A stretch of 64,000 bases of DNA from NCBI GenBank assembly GCA_020205615.1, contig CM035168.1, positions 4,096,237 to 4,160,236 of the forward strand, in the 5' to 3' direction. Position numbers and translations under genes: made by a program. Shown here piece by piece: positions 10,277-23,399 of the stretch. The stretch comes from Panax quinquefolius (lineage: Eukaryota > Streptophyta > Magnoliopsida > Apiales > Araliaceae). The notes under the pieces were generated by a model, which made no database searches, was not told the DNA's origin, and saw nothing but the letters and a program-made list of their open reading frames with translations. Every line of letters starts with the position of its first letter. Position 1 is the first letter of the stretch.

Positions 10277-13200
10277 TGTGACGCCCCCAAAACAGGTATA
10301 CATCACCCATCTTGAATCGCCAGATACATGGTACAGAACTCAACTACAAACTTAATTATACAACTGTCGTGCAAAATACGATAAAACATAGCTAAGAGTT
10401 TCTACACGAATATTGCCTTCTAGACAATATCCACACTCAATGGACTCCTCATTATAATTATTATCACACTATTTTATAAAAATAGTGAGGACTACTATAG
10501 CCACCATCTCGGACCATCACTCAATTTCCCGACTCGTCTCAGCTATATTCTTATTTCCTTAAGAGAAAAGTGAAAGAAAAGGGTGAGCTCAACTAGCCTA
10601 GTAAGAAATATTATGACTAAGATAATGCAGAATAAATTATCCTTAGCCTTCAACAGTATAACAACTGATAGAATACAATAGACAACAAGTTTTAGATCAA
10701 CAACTGCAGCGGAATAAGCAATCCATTAGAAGAGTCAAGTAGAACATAATGTCTATTATCTCCTCTAGATTAAAAGTCCATCGTTAATATTTCATTCCTG
10801 TAATACTCATCAACAGTTATTTGTTATACCCAAGACAAAAAGAACTCTCATCACCTGTTTTCACCTGAACCACCAAAGATTATAGTTAAATCCACAATTT
10901 ATATTTATAATCATGTAAATCAACAGTTCTCCTTGCCACAAAGGCTTAATAGAACGTTTACTCAATATCCTTACCCCAAAGGCTAAAGATATTCAAATGT
11001 AATAACAATGATCATACAAATTAGTTGTCTACCTTTGCACTACGGGCCAGAAATATTCAACAATAAAACCAATGGTCATGATCATACCAATCAATTGCCT
11101 GTCAGTGAACTACGACCAAAGACATTCAACTGTTAACTAATGGTCATGATCCTGCCAATCACATCATCGAATTATCCCTGCACTACAGCCAAGGATATTC
11201 GTTAGTATCACCAGTGGTCATGATCATGTCATACACCTGTCCATCTTTGCACTACGGGCCAATGAGGACTTTTACCACATCATTTGTAACATTACGGGTC
11301 ATGATTATACCGAATGATCCCTGGTCATAATCATACCAATCAACAGTCCATCTATGCACGTAAGCCAAAGATGACTTTCATCACAATATAAGCATGATGA
11401 CGATGACAATGATATACACATTAATCAAACGAAATCAAGTCAAACGAAATCAAGGATAAATATTAAAGACTTTAAATTTATCCAGAGTTTTAAAATATCT
11501 AAATTGTCAACATGATACTGCCTTTTAGAGTAAAATTCAAGAATAATATTCGTGTACCAAAAATAATTTGGACAGAAAAAAAAATTATTTTCCAGGTAAA
11601 TAATACCCCGTGAATAGTACTTTGGGAATAGTACCTCGTGAATAGTACTCCGACATAAAAAGTACTCTAAATACCCGAGTGAATAATATTCGGGTGAATA
11701 GTAATTGGGTAAATAGTAACCCATGAATAGTAACTTGTGAATAGTACTATGGTATGAAAAGTGCCCCGAATACCCGAGTGAATAATATTTGAGTGAATAG
11801 TAACCGGGTGAATAGTAACCCATAAATAGTAACTCATGAATAGTATTCCGTCATGAAAAGATCAATAATTATCAAGAAATCTCAGAATAATATTTCAATG
11901 AAAAGATACTAGATAAAACGCAAATATCAAGGATATTCTACTAATTTCATGGAGTATAGAAGCCAAAACTTCAACAAAATGAGTATAGAATTCAAAATTT
12001 GAAACGAAATAATATTACTTACATGGTACAGAGTATTGAAGAAAATATTATTTTAAGCGAATATTGAACAAAAATAGCATCCCTTGAACGGAACTAATAT
12101 TCCAACGAATATTTAACGAAGATAATATTCTTTATGAATATTGAACGAAAATAATATTCATACGAATACGAAAAATAATATCTCTTCAGAATATGAAATA
12201 AATAATACCCCTTACCTCGGAAGAAGACTAGAATCTTTGGAGTAGTGAAGTAGCATACTACTCTTCTTCTTTCTCCTATAACTTCTCTCTATAGCTTCTC
12301 TCTATAATTGCTCTTGTGAGTCTTAGTGAATTGGTGAGAATGAAGGAAGAATGAGCTTCTATTTATAGGAAAATATAGTTTCGATAATTGTACATTTTGG
12401 GACTCAAAATATTACAGTATAATACCTTCATCTTTTCTTTTATTTTTAATTTAGTCATGCAAGTATTATCAAACTTGCACCACCTCCCCTAATAGTACAT
12501 CATGTGAATTAATAGTTTAATCATGTGAATCAATAGTTATATACATGAAAATAATAATTACGATATAGTACCTCCATCTATACCTCTCTATTTTTAATTT
12601 AGTCATGCAAGTATTATCAATCTTGCACCACCTCCCCTAATAGTATAAGAATGTGAATCAATATAGTACACATGTGTGAATAAATAGTTATAAACATGTG
12701 AATTAATAGCAATTAATTGCTCATTTATACGATTAATTATCCGATTGATCAGTATAGCTTCCAGACATCAATTATTATCGAAATAAATGTCGATTTCCAC
12801 TAACACTAATAATCCCAACACAATGGAACTATCAATTTCATCTTTAATCAACACGAACTTATTCATCATTAATATTATAACTCACAATATTTAACAACCG
12901 GGTCGTTCCAGTGAAAGAAGGGCTTTCAGATAAGGATTTCTCCTTATTGGGCCGCAATTAGGTGACCAAACTCTCCTCGATGTAACTTTAGACATTGTCA
13001 ATATTACAAATAATAATATGAATAACTTTGTCGTCTCAATTATTGATTTAATAATATAAAATATTATGCGAGATGATCTTTGTGTGATAATTGAATCAAT
13101 AATATGAGAGATATTATACAATAATTATTGTAGCAATAATTGAGTATAACTAAGTGACTTCTTACGTAAGCATTAATAATCAATACCGTGTGCTACTATG

Positions 13201-13378
13201 CAACCACGCGTATTACTGTACTTTTATCACCGATTATTTTATGACAACTTGCTTACTTTGAAAATTTTTCACATATCACCCTTAACTTTAATCCTTTCTC
13301 AATTTAACCATTTACTAAATAAAATAATAATTATAAGAAAATTGAATACTTTCATTTCATAAAATTCGGGATCTCATA
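10277..13378 (-). repeat. 5' LTR of the 6786-13378 element (3102 bp)
   Basis: It aligns along its length with 6786-9933 and carries the same internal arrays (about 11605-11850, 12040-12200 and 10970-11350). The TATA box is at 12360-12367 on the minus strand. Differences from the partner LTR include many 1-2 base indels, clustered around 11200-11440 versus 7700-7960. Confidence 0.9.
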
Positions 13379-13383
13379 ACCAT

Positions 13384-13471
13384 CGCCATACAAATCTCAT
13401 ACAATTATCCCTTAATTATAGAAAATTATTAGACTACACACTACTTGAGCATATATATGTATATATATTTC

Positions 13472-13506
<35 letters not shown>

Positions 13507-13880
13507 TTTGAATTTAATATGTTTTATGGTTAAAATAATTGAAGTTATTGAATTAGGCAAATCATAAGGCAACTCTCTTGAATTATCAGTGTGCTTTTGG
13601 AATTCGGTGTTGGATGAAATAATATTGAATATTATTCCTTGCTCAGGTAAAACTTTTATCTTGTCAACTAGAATTTCTAGCGGACGCCGAGATGATTTAA
13701 TAGAAATGTTATTTGTTAATTTTTGATTCATAGAAAATACATAATACATACTATGTATTTACTATGAATCATTACCCATAATTAAAAATACAATTATTTT
13801 AGTAATGAGGTTAAGTATATAGAGTAAAAAATAATTATGTCGTTTAGTAGAGTCTAATAATATAAAAAAAATTAGGGGAT
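13384..13880. other. Non-coding spacer with (AT)n
   Basis: An (AT)n microsatellite covers about 13455-13502. A short minus-strand open frame at 13504-13749 has no family resemblance and is probably chance. The stretch may belong to older repeat DNA. Confidence 0.4.
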
Positions 13881-14670
13881 GTGTAAGATCCGACTTTTAT
13901 GAAATAAAAGTCTAATTTAATTTATGATTATTATTCTAAAGCTGTAAAGTATTAAATTGATAAATGCTCAAACGGATAATTAAATGGATAAGTGAGTAAA
14001 TAAAAGAGGAGGAATTAAATTTTTGGAATGGTGGGACATGAGATGTTGGCTAAATGATTTTAGCAAGGAAAACACCATCATTTCATCTCATCGTTTTTTC
14101 CCTACACTTCACTCCCGTACTCCCCCAAATATTATGAAAATTAGAGAGAAAGAAGAGAAGAAGAAGAAGAAGAGAAGAAGAAGAAGAAGGAAAGAAGAAA
14201 GAAGAAAATGGAAAATAAGAAAAGTAAATTCATTAACCTTTGTAAACTTTTAATTCCATATATGGATTTTATGTACAAATATTATGTATGTGCTTGTTGG
14301 GATAATCTAAATTTGTATAAACAAGAATCAAAATAAAGAAATCAAGAAATTAAGCTTCGCTGGAATTTTGCTAAAATTTTTTGATCTAACGGCGATTGGT
14401 GGTTTATTTTCAAAACTAAAAACATGGTTAGACTCCTGAAATATAGAAGATTTGATATGGGAAAGAAAATTTAAGAAAACTTGCCGGAAAATTTTTGAAT
14501 CACCTGAGAAGATGACCGTAAAATATTTTCCGACGAACTTTTACGGTAAGACTATTTCTCTATGTTAGAGGCAGAATTTGAAAAAACTTTCTTCTACAAA
14601 GTTGTAGAGAATTAAATTTCACATAAAAAGGATATAAGATCCGAATTTTTTTTATAAAAGGGATAATTAT
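13881..14670 (+). repeat. Degraded LTR remnant, left part
   Basis: It begins TGTAAGATCCGACTTTTATG, a start typical of the large LTRs seen elsewhere in the window. Around 14570-14640 it resembles 44180-44260 inside the 43263-45751 LTR. It is interrupted at 14670 by the insertion of 14671-19578, after which the similarity resumes (about 19584 onward). A GAA-rich microsatellite lies at about 14145-14210. Confidence 0.5.
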
Positions 14671-16680
14671 TGTAAGACCCCAACTTTTATGAATAAAGAT
14701 TAATTTCTCTCGAAATATATTTTTGAATATTATGGTGTGAATATAATATAATGTTATAGTTGTGGGTAATATTTACAAATTTTGCAAAGTAAGCAAGTGG
14801 TTATATAATATTCGATTGGTTGGGAATATTCGTTTTAACAGGGAATATTAAAGACGACAAGACAATCATCTGTGGACCCTACAACGGAAGTATTGTCGTA
14901 ATAAGAAAATGACGTAATTATCTTTTTATAAAAATAACTACTAAGAAGTGTTACCGTTAAAACCTGTTGAACTACCGGTAGTAAAAAGTACAAAGATGTC
15001 TGGCGTGGTTGCATAGTAGTAGCACATGGTATTGATTATTGATGCTTACGTGAGAAGTCGATCATTATACTCAATTATTGCTACGATAATTGTTGCATCA
15101 TATCTCTCATATTATTAATTCGATTATTGTCACAAGATCATCCGCATTATATGATATATTATTAAATCAATAATTGAGGCGACAAAGTTATTCATATTAT
15201 TAAATTGTAATATTTACAATGTCAGAAGTTCTGTCGAGGAGAGGTTTGGTTATCTAATCTTGGCCAATAAGGAGAAATCCTTATCGAAAGCCCCTCACTT
15301 TCCTAGGAACGACCTGGTTGTTAAATATTGTGAGTTATAATATTAATGATGAATAAGTTCGTGTTGATTAAAGATGAATTTGATAGTTTTATTGTGTTGG
15401 GATTATTAGTGTTAGTGGAAATCGACATCTATTCCGATGATAATTGATGTCTGAGGGTTATATTGATAAATCGGATAATTAATCGGATAAATGAGCAATT
15501 AATTGCTACTAATTCACATGCTTATATAACTATTTGTTCACATGTGTGTACTATTGAATCACATTCATGTACTTATATAACTATATAACTGTAATTCCTA
15601 TTTTCACATGATTATAACTATTGATTCACATGATTGAACTATTGATTCACATTATTTACTATTAGGGGAGGTGGTGCAAGTTTAATAATACTTGCAGGAC
15701 TAAATTAAAAATGAAAGAAAAGTTGGAGGTATTGAACTGTAATATTTCGAGCCCCAAAACGTGCAATTATCGAAACTATATTTTCCTATAAATAGAAGCT
15801 CATTCTTCCTTCATTTCTCACCAATTCACTAAAGCTATAGAAAGCAATTATTATAGAGAGAAATTATAGAGAAAGAAGAAGAAGAAGTCCGCTACTCTCT
15901 ACTCCAAAGATCCGGTTTCTTTTCTAAGGTAAGGGGTATTATTTCTTTTCGTATTCATGAAGAGAGCTTCATTATTCCATTCTTTATTATTATGTTGGAA
16001 TAACTTCATACAAGCAATCTGCATACATGGTGAAATTCTTCTATTATTCCATTCTTTATTATTATGTTGGAATAACTTTTACATCTGAAGCAATCGCATA
16101 CATGGTGAAATTCTTACGTTATTCCATTCTTTATTATTCGTTGGAATAACTGCACTGTGCGATCTATCGCACGCATGGTGAATTCTTTGTTATTCCATTT
16201 TTATTATTCATTGGAATATCCCGTCATGCATGCGGATTACGCTTAGCACTCGTTCCATTCTTTATTATTCATTGGAATAACATGTATGCATGCGATCTAT
16301 CGCATTATGGTGAATTCTTTCGTTATTCCATTCTTTATTATTCATTGGAATATCCTATCTCGTGCGGATTACGCATTTGACACTGGTTCCATTCTTTGTT
16401 ATTCATTTGGAATAACATGTATATATAGATTATCACATGCATGGTGAATGATCCTTCGTATTCATTCCTTATTAAATTATGGAAATGATGCGTCTCACGT
16501 GGATTACTGCATGGCGGGTGAAAATCCATTCATAGTTTCATATATTCTATGATACTCATTTGGTTAAAATTTTGGCTTCTATACTCCATGAAATTAGTAG
16601 AATATCCACGGATATTCAAGGCTTCATCCCAGATCTTTTCATGGAAATATTCTTACGAGCATTCTTGAATTTTACAAGAT
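14671..16680 (+). repeat. Truncated LTR copy (about 2.0 kb)
   Basis: It contains the 5' two thirds of the LTR, including the TATA box (TATAAATA, 15787-15794) and a tandem array of palindromic TTATTCCA...TGGAATAA units at about 15974-16440. It lacks the final 0.9 kb, including the GGGGGCGTCACA end. Confidence 0.8.
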
Positions 16681-16686
16681 ATTATC

Positions 16687-19578
16687 AGTAAGACCCCAAC
16701 TTTTATGAATAAAGATTAATTTCTCTCGAAATATATTTTTGAATATTATGGTGTGAATATAATATAATGTTATAGTTGTAGGTAATATTTACAAATTTTG
16801 CAAAGTAAGCAAGTGGTTATATAATATTCGATTGGTGGGAATATTCGTTTTAACAGGAATATTTCAGATGACGGCAAGACAATCATTAAGTGGAACCCAC
16901 AACGGAAGTATTGTCGTAATAAGAAAAATGGCGTAATTATCTTTTATAAAAATAACTGGCGAAAGTGTTACCGTTAAAACCGTTGAACTACCCTTAGTAA
17001 AAAGTACGATGTCTACGTGGTTGCATAAGTAGCACACGGTATTGATTATTGATGCTTACGTGAGAAGTCACTTAGTTATACTCAATTATTGCTACGATGA
17101 ATTCACGCGATCATATCTCTCATATTATTTATTCGATTATTGTCACAATATCACCTGCATTATATGATATATTATTAAATCAATAATTGAGACGACAAAG
17201 TTATTCATATTATTAAATTGTAATATTTACAATGTCTAGAAGTTCTGTCGAGGAGATGTTTGGTCATCTAATGCTACCAATAAGGAGAAATCCTTATCGA
17301 AAAGCCCCTTTCCGGAAACGAATTCGGTTGTTAAATATTGTGAGTTATTATATTAATGGTGAATAAGTTCGTGTTGATTAAAGATGAATTTGATAGTTCC
17401 ATTGTGTTGAGATTATTAGTGTTGGTGGAAATCGACATCTATTCTGATGATAATTGACGTCTGAGGGTTATATTGATAAATCGGGTAATTAATCGGATAA
17501 ATGAGAAATTAATTGCTACTAATTCACATGCTTATATAACTATTTGTTCAAATGTGTGTACTATTGAATCACATTCATACTTATTAGGGGAGTTAGTGCA
17601 AGATTGATAATACTTGCGTGACTAAGTTAAAATAGAGGTATAGATTGAGGTACTATATCGTAATTCATTATTTTTTTACGATTATAACTATTGATTCACA
17701 TGATTGAACTATTGATTCACATTATTTACTATTAGGGGAGGTGTTGCAAGTTTGATAATACTTGCAGGACTAAATTAAAAATGAAAGAAAAGTTGGAGGT
17801 ATTGTACTGTAATATTTTGAGCCCCAAAACGTGCAATTATCGAAACTATATTTTCCTATAAATAGAAGCTCATTCTTCCTTCATTTCTCACCAATTCACT
17901 AAAGCTATAGAGTAATTATTATAGAGAGAAATTATAGAGAGAAAGAAGAAGAGAAGTCTGCTACCTCTCTACTCCAATATCTAGTTTCTTTCTAAGGTAA
18001 GGGGTATTATTTCTTTCATATTCATGAAGAGAGCTTCTGTTATTCCATTCTTTATTATTATGTTGGAATAACCTGTCTATGCGAAGTACCGCATACATGG
18101 TGAAATTATTCTATTATTCCATTCTTTATTATTATGTTGGAATAACCTATCTATGCGAAGTACGGTATACATGGTGAAATTCTTCTGTTATTCCATTCTT
18201 TATTATTTTGTTGGAATATCCTGTTTGTGCGGATTACGCTAGACCTGGTTCCATTCTTTATTATTCTGTTGGAATAACCTGTTTATGCGGTCTATCGCAT
18301 GCATGGTGAATTCTTCTGTTATTCCATTCTTTATTATTTTGTTGAAATATCCTATCTGTGCGGATTACGCATGACCTGGTTCCATTCTTTATTATTCTGT
18401 TGGAATAACCTGTCTATGTAGATTATCACATGCATGGTGAATGATCCTTCGTATTCATTCCTTATTAAATTGTGGAAATGATCTCGCATACGTGGATTAC
18501 TGGCGTGGCGGTGAAAATCCATTCGATTTCATATATTCTATGATACTCATTTGGTTAAAGTTTTGGCTTCTATACTCCATGAAATTAGTAGAATATCCGG
18601 ATATTTGCGCTTCTTCATCCAGGTATCTTTTCATGGAAATATTCTTCCGAGCATTCTTGAATTTTACTCCACAAAGCGAAGATTGTTGACAATTTGAACG
18701 TAATTGATTTCAAGATAAATTAACTTATAAATATTTAAAATTTATTCTTAAACTTGTTTTATTAAATTATTATGTCATTGTCATCATCCTCATGCTTATA
18801 TTGTGATGAAAGTCATCTTTGGCTTACGTGCATAGATGGACTTGGTATGATTATGACCAGGGATTATTTGGTATAATCATGACTTGTAATGTTATAAATG
18901 ATGTGGTAAAAGTCCTCAATAGCCTGTAGTGCATTGATGGACAGTTTTTGGTATGATTATGACCAGGGATTATTCGGTATAATCATGACCATTGATGATT
19001 TAATGAATATCCTTGGCCCGTAGTGCAGGGATGACTCGATGATGTTGTTTATTTATTAAGCTGAGTCTCAACGATAAAAATTGATGAAAACATTTTAAAT
19101 CATAGAAGATAGTAGATATCATGCTCTACTTGACTCTTCTAATGGATTGCTTGTTCCGCTGCAGTTAAACTTGATGTCTATTGTATTTTATCAGTTTAAC
19201 ATTGTTGAAGACAAATGATAATGTGTTCTGCATTATCTTAGTCATAATATTTCTTACTGGGCTAGTTGAGCTCACCCTTTCTTTTACTGTTCTCTTCAGG
19301 AAATGAGAACGTAGTCGGGACTAGTCAGGGAACGGAGTGACGGTCCAGATGATAACATTAGTAGTCCTCACTATTCTGTTAAATAGTGTGACAATAAATG
19401 TAATGAAGATCTATTGAGTGTGTGGATATTATACAGATGACAATATTCTTATTAAAACTCTTAGATTATGTTTTATCGTATTTCACACGACTGTTGTATA
19501 ATTAAGTTGTATTTAAATTTGTACCATGTATTTGGCGACTCAAGATGGGTGATGTATACCTATTTTGGGGGCATCACA
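16687..19578 (+). repeat. Full-length LTR copy
   Basis: The start is mutated (CAGTAAGACCCC instead of TGTAAGACCCC) and the end is GGGGGCATCACA. The TATA box is at 17857-17864, the palindromic array at about 18040-18445, and the array with GGTATGATTATGACC at about 18840-19040. An 82-aa open frame at 18441-18689 is repeat-derived and matches other LTR copies. Confidence 0.82.
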
Positions 19579-19583
19579 ATTAT

Positions 19584-20666
19584 TATGAATTATTAAAGTT
19601 TCTGAATATTGGAATTTATAATTAAATTATCAGAAAAATTATTTGGGTTGAAATATTTTTACAGAAATCTTATAATATCGGTTTAGAATTTCGTAATTTT
19701 TGATGAATTATCGAAAAGCATAAGTAATTATTGTATTTTTAAACTATTTATAGTTAGTTTAAAAATAAAAGAAATTCATAGAAAATTCTATGAGTGGCGG
19801 AGAATTATGAAAATTGTTGAAAAATATTATAATAATATAAGATTAATATTGATGATGCTTTAAAGATATAGAAGTATGTGGAGTTAGTATTTCTATTTTG
19901 AAGCTATTAAATGATAGTTTTTATAAATAGAAATAATTATAAAAAATTGTCGGATAGTCCGAAAAATCAGTTTTCTTAAGCTCTATTGCATGAGTTATAA
20001 TTCTTAATCCGACCGTTAGATCGTTATAATTTTTGGATATGTTATATATATATATATATATATATAAGTTTTGTATATTTTCATAAATTTTGAACCGTTA
20101 AAGATTAACGTATGATTTGTAATGAATTTCGTGAGGTGGCTGGTTTGGAATTTTTCAAGCAGAATTTTTAACAACAAGCTTTAAGTTTTAAAAATGTACA
20201 ACTTAATGATTTTAAATCTGATTTGGGTGATTTTTGATGCTAAATTGGAATATTTGAAGTCTAGTTTCTGTTAAAATTAATTAAATTAATAGTTAAGTTT
20301 TGGTTAATGGTGATAATCTGAAGAATAACAGTGGAATGATGTTTTTAATTTAAATTGTCATATATAGGTTTCTTAAGTTTTGTTATTCATTTATAAGTTT
20401 TGGAATATAATGCGATAAATAAAGACAACTTGAATGAATAAAAAATTATTAGTTGCTTTATATGTTATTCGAGATAAATATGGTTTGGTGTTGATCCCGA
20501 CTTTTAATAGAATTTAAATTGTTTATAGTAAGGTGTTGATTTGATATAATGTTATAGTTATGGGTGATATGTGTAAATTTTACAAAGTAAACAAGTTGTT
20601 ATAAAATATTCACCTTGAAATTTTTATTTAGACAAAAATATTCTTTATATTAAATAATTATGACAT
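19584..20666 (+). repeat. Degraded LTR remnants
   Basis: From 19584 the sequence continues the LTR-like DNA broken at 14670. A further LTR-like start (GATCCCGACTTTTAATAG) appears near 20497, and the following 160 bp resembles 43280-43420. It ends where the Copia element inserted at 20667. A (TA)n run lies at about 20042-20066. No gene was found. Confidence 0.45.
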
Positions 20667-20956
20667 TGTAATAAAAGATTACTAAAATTAAGAATAAAAT
20701 GATTAGAGAAAAGAGGCATGTCTCATAATATTTTCATATATATCATTCATATATCCATCCTCATTCACTATTACAATGCTCATGCTCTTATTTATAGATA
20801 CATGGACTTGGAAGTTTCAAAACTCAAAAGTCATGAGTTTAAAACTTAATGAACATAGGAGTTACTTAATGAACTTGGGAGTTCCAAAATATGAAAGATG
20901 ATTACAATTAAATATAAATCTAGACATCCATAAATATATGTTATAATTTTATAACA
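20667..20956 (-). repeat. 3' LTR of the 20667-25534 Copia element
   Basis: It is flanked on the inner side by a purine tract (minus strand AAGGGGGAG, 20957-20965). The TATA box (TATAAATA, minus strand) is at 20789-20796. Confidence 0.9.
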
Positions 20957-20999
20957 CTCCCCCTTGGATGTCTATTGTATAACCATACGCATAGAAAAC

Positions 21000-21830
21000 T
21001 GCCTCATTAAAAACCTTACCAGGAAAACCCAATGGGAAAAAAAAATCTTGGTTAAGGGAAAAATAGTGCAATGCGTATAAGCTCCCCCTCATGAATGTAT
21101 CATTAAGTCCTCCAGCCGCCGCATTCCAATATTGCGACGCAATCCTTCAAACATTGTAGTTAGTAATGTCTTCATACATGCAGCATTGTCTTCATACAGA
21201 ATGGATGGAGTCCTTTTGTAGCAATTTTCTAAGAATATGCCTCGTTAAAAACCTTACCAAATAAAAATCCAATGGGAAAAATTTTGGCTAAGGAAAAGAG
21301 TACAATATTCTTGTATAACTTCTAGTGCCTTGGGATTGCCTCAATAAACCTTGCAAAGGAAAAACCCAGTGGAAAAAAAACCTTAGCGAAGGAAAAAGAG
21401 TACAATCAGCACATATCCTTTTTACTCACTTTCATAAGTACATAGAATTTCCATTGTTCATGGTAAAAATATCATTAAGTCGAAACATGCCAATATTGTG
21501 CACCATCTTCTTCAAAATCATAGTTGGTAATGACTTAATGAATCTATCAACGAAATTATCACATGATCATATATGCTTGATATCAATATCGCCATTCTTC
21601 TGGGGCTCAAAATAATTTTGGTGCAATATGCTTGGTTCTATCACCCATGATATAACATCCTCTAATTTGAGTGATACAAGCGATATTATCTTCATATAAT
21701 ATCGTTGGACTATTTATGATTGATGATAATCCACATTTCACACAAATATGTTGAATTACTGATCTCAACTAAATACATTCACAATTTACTCCATAAATTA
21801 TGATAATCTCTGCATCAGCAGATCCAACTA
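21000..21830 (-). pseudogene. Copia RNase H remnants and 3' repeat motifs
   Basis: On the minus strand, fragments such as LYEDN and RTKHIAPK can be read (about 21730-21480), the RNase H end of Copia polyproteins. A second, internally deleted copy lies at about 21230-21100 (LYEDNAACM joined to TTMFEGLRRNIGMRRL). Three copies of a motif containing AACCTTACCA...CCAATGGGAAAAA lie at about 21000, 21240 and 21340. Stops and frameshifts break all frames. Confidence 0.7.
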
Positions 21831-22268
21831 ACTGTGGTTTTGATCCATATTGCTTGTAAGTTAACTGCAAATGCTATATCAGGTCATGAGAAATTTTACA
21901 ATATACATCAAAGCACCAATTGTAGAAAGATATGGTACTTCAGGACCAAGAAACCAATTGTACAAAGATATGGTACTTCAGGACCAAGAATTTCTTCATT
22001 ATTTTCTTGTGATCAAAACGGATCTTTCTTGATATCAAGTGACCAATCTATCATTGAATTACTCAAAGGATTAACATTATCCATGTAAAGTTACTTCAGG
22101 AATTTTTTTATGTATTTTGATTAATGAACAAGAATTCCATAGTTCAATTTGTAGGCCAAGATACAAATTTGTCTTACCAATATCTTTCATCTCAAATTTG
22201 TTATTTTTGTCAACTCTTCTGGAGCAAGATCTTTCATCAATAAATACAGTAATAATAGCAAATCCATT

Positions 22269-22730
22269 TTATGATCTTTTGATAAAAATGCATGCACAAA
22301 TTAGATTATTTTCAAATTCTTCTTTCAAAAGATATCTACTCAGGCGATTATACCACAATATGTATCTGGATTGCTTTAACCGATATAAAGATCTTTGTAA
22401 CTTAATAGAATACATACTTCGAGATGTAGAATTATATGCTTCAGGCATTTTATATCCTTCAAGAATTTTTATGTATATATGATCATTATCTAATGATCCA
22501 TACAGATATGTTGTAACAACATTCATTAATCTTATATCCAAATTTTCTTTTAAAACCAAGCTAATTAAAAATTTGAATATAATTACGTCCATTACAGGAG
22601 CCTATGTTTCTCCATAATTAATACTAGGTCTCTGCGAGAAACCTTGTGCTACAAGTCGCGCTTTGTACCATATAATTTCATTTTTCTTATTTTGTACAAA
22701 TATCCATTTGTATCTAACAGGCATTACACC
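22269..22730 (-). pseudogene. Copia reverse transcriptase remnant
   Basis: The minus-strand frame at 22592-22269 reads MDVIIFKFLISLV, then TTYLYGSLDNDHIYIKI, then SIKLQRSLYRLKQS. This is the RT core of Ty1/Copia elements, whose catalytic YVDD motif would lie further downstream. Upstream (about 22730-22600) KNEIIWYKARLVAQGF-like residues continue in other frames. No complete RT is encoded. Confidence 0.85.
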
Positions 22731-23399
22731 TTCAGGTGTTCGGTCTACAGGTCCAAAAATTTCACGTTTACTTTATGAATTTAGTTCTACTTGAATCGCC
22801 TTTTTTTTCACATTGGCCAAATATTTCTACATTCATCAACAATTTGTGGTTCATATTCATGATCATTACTTCTGGTAATATCAAGAACAACTTTATATAA
22901 AAATATGTTGTCGACAACAATTTTATTTCTATCCAATATATTCGTCTCCTTTATATTCATAATGTATCGAGATCTCGTTATTTTTCGGTACCTGGTCCTC
23001 TTCAGGGGATAACTCATCCTCTTCAGGAGATAACTCTTCAAGAGTTTTATTTACAGGAGATTTTGTTCATAAATTTTGTAGCCTGTTTCATGGGTATAGC
23101 CTCTTTATAGGCTGCAATTCTAGGAAATTTTATCTTTAACACCGATCATTCTTCCATGTTTCAAGTGTGATTTTGATTCAATTTGCTGATGTATTAACTG
23201 ATTTTCCTACAGGGACTTCAATCTCTTCTAGAGTATTAGCAACTAAAATGTGAGATATCACACTTTTCTTATTATCGATGAATAATTCTGGTAATTGATT
23301 TGCAATTCATTGCAAATGAATAATCCTTTGAACTTCTATTTCATATTGATTTATATGAGAATTAGGATTACATAACGTTGAAATATTCCAATTAATCTC

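Larger units (their letters stand above)
6786..13378 (-). mobile_element. LTR retrotransposon with 3.1-kb LTRs and 343-bp interior (complete, non-autonomous)
   Basis: The element is bounded by an exact 5-bp target duplication, ACCAT (6781-6785 and 13379-13383). It reads on the minus strand: 5' LTR 13378-10277, primer-binding site next to it, 343 bp of interior (10276-9934), a purine-rich tract (about 9936-9948), and 3' LTR 9933-6786. The LTRs end TGTGAGATCC...GGGGGCGTCACA; the first base pair of the 5' LTR has decayed from TG to TA. The interior is far too short for gag or pol, so movement must have depended on proteins from another element. The superfamily cannot be decided without coding domains. 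Confidence 0.92.
14671..19578 (+). mobile_element. Internally deleted LTR element (1.7 LTRs), TSD ATTAT
   Basis: A partial LTR (14671-about 16680) is followed directly by a full-length LTR (about 16687-19578) in the same plus orientation. The pair is bounded by ATTAT at 14666-14670 and 19579-19583, the expected 5-bp target duplication. The first copy starts TGTAAGACCCC and breaks off after a GAATTTTAC motif that recurs inside the second copy (about 18656-18666). The end of the first LTR and the whole interior are missing, so a deletion joined the two LTRs. The element belongs to the same large-LTR family as 50176-52998. Confidence 0.82.

Noticed and set aside
14023..14253. 76-codon ORF with a Lys/Arg-rich run
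   Set aside because: The basic run comes from a GAA-type microsatellite inside an LTR remnant.
15974..16440. CRISPR-like appearance of regularly spaced repeats
   Set aside because: The repeats are diverged, palindromic, without unique spacers, and sit in a plant LTR.
18441..18689. 82-codon ORF, with counterparts at 51859-52140 and 59384-59172
   Set aside because: It recurs because the LTR recurs. It matches no protein family and is out of frame or shorter in other copies.
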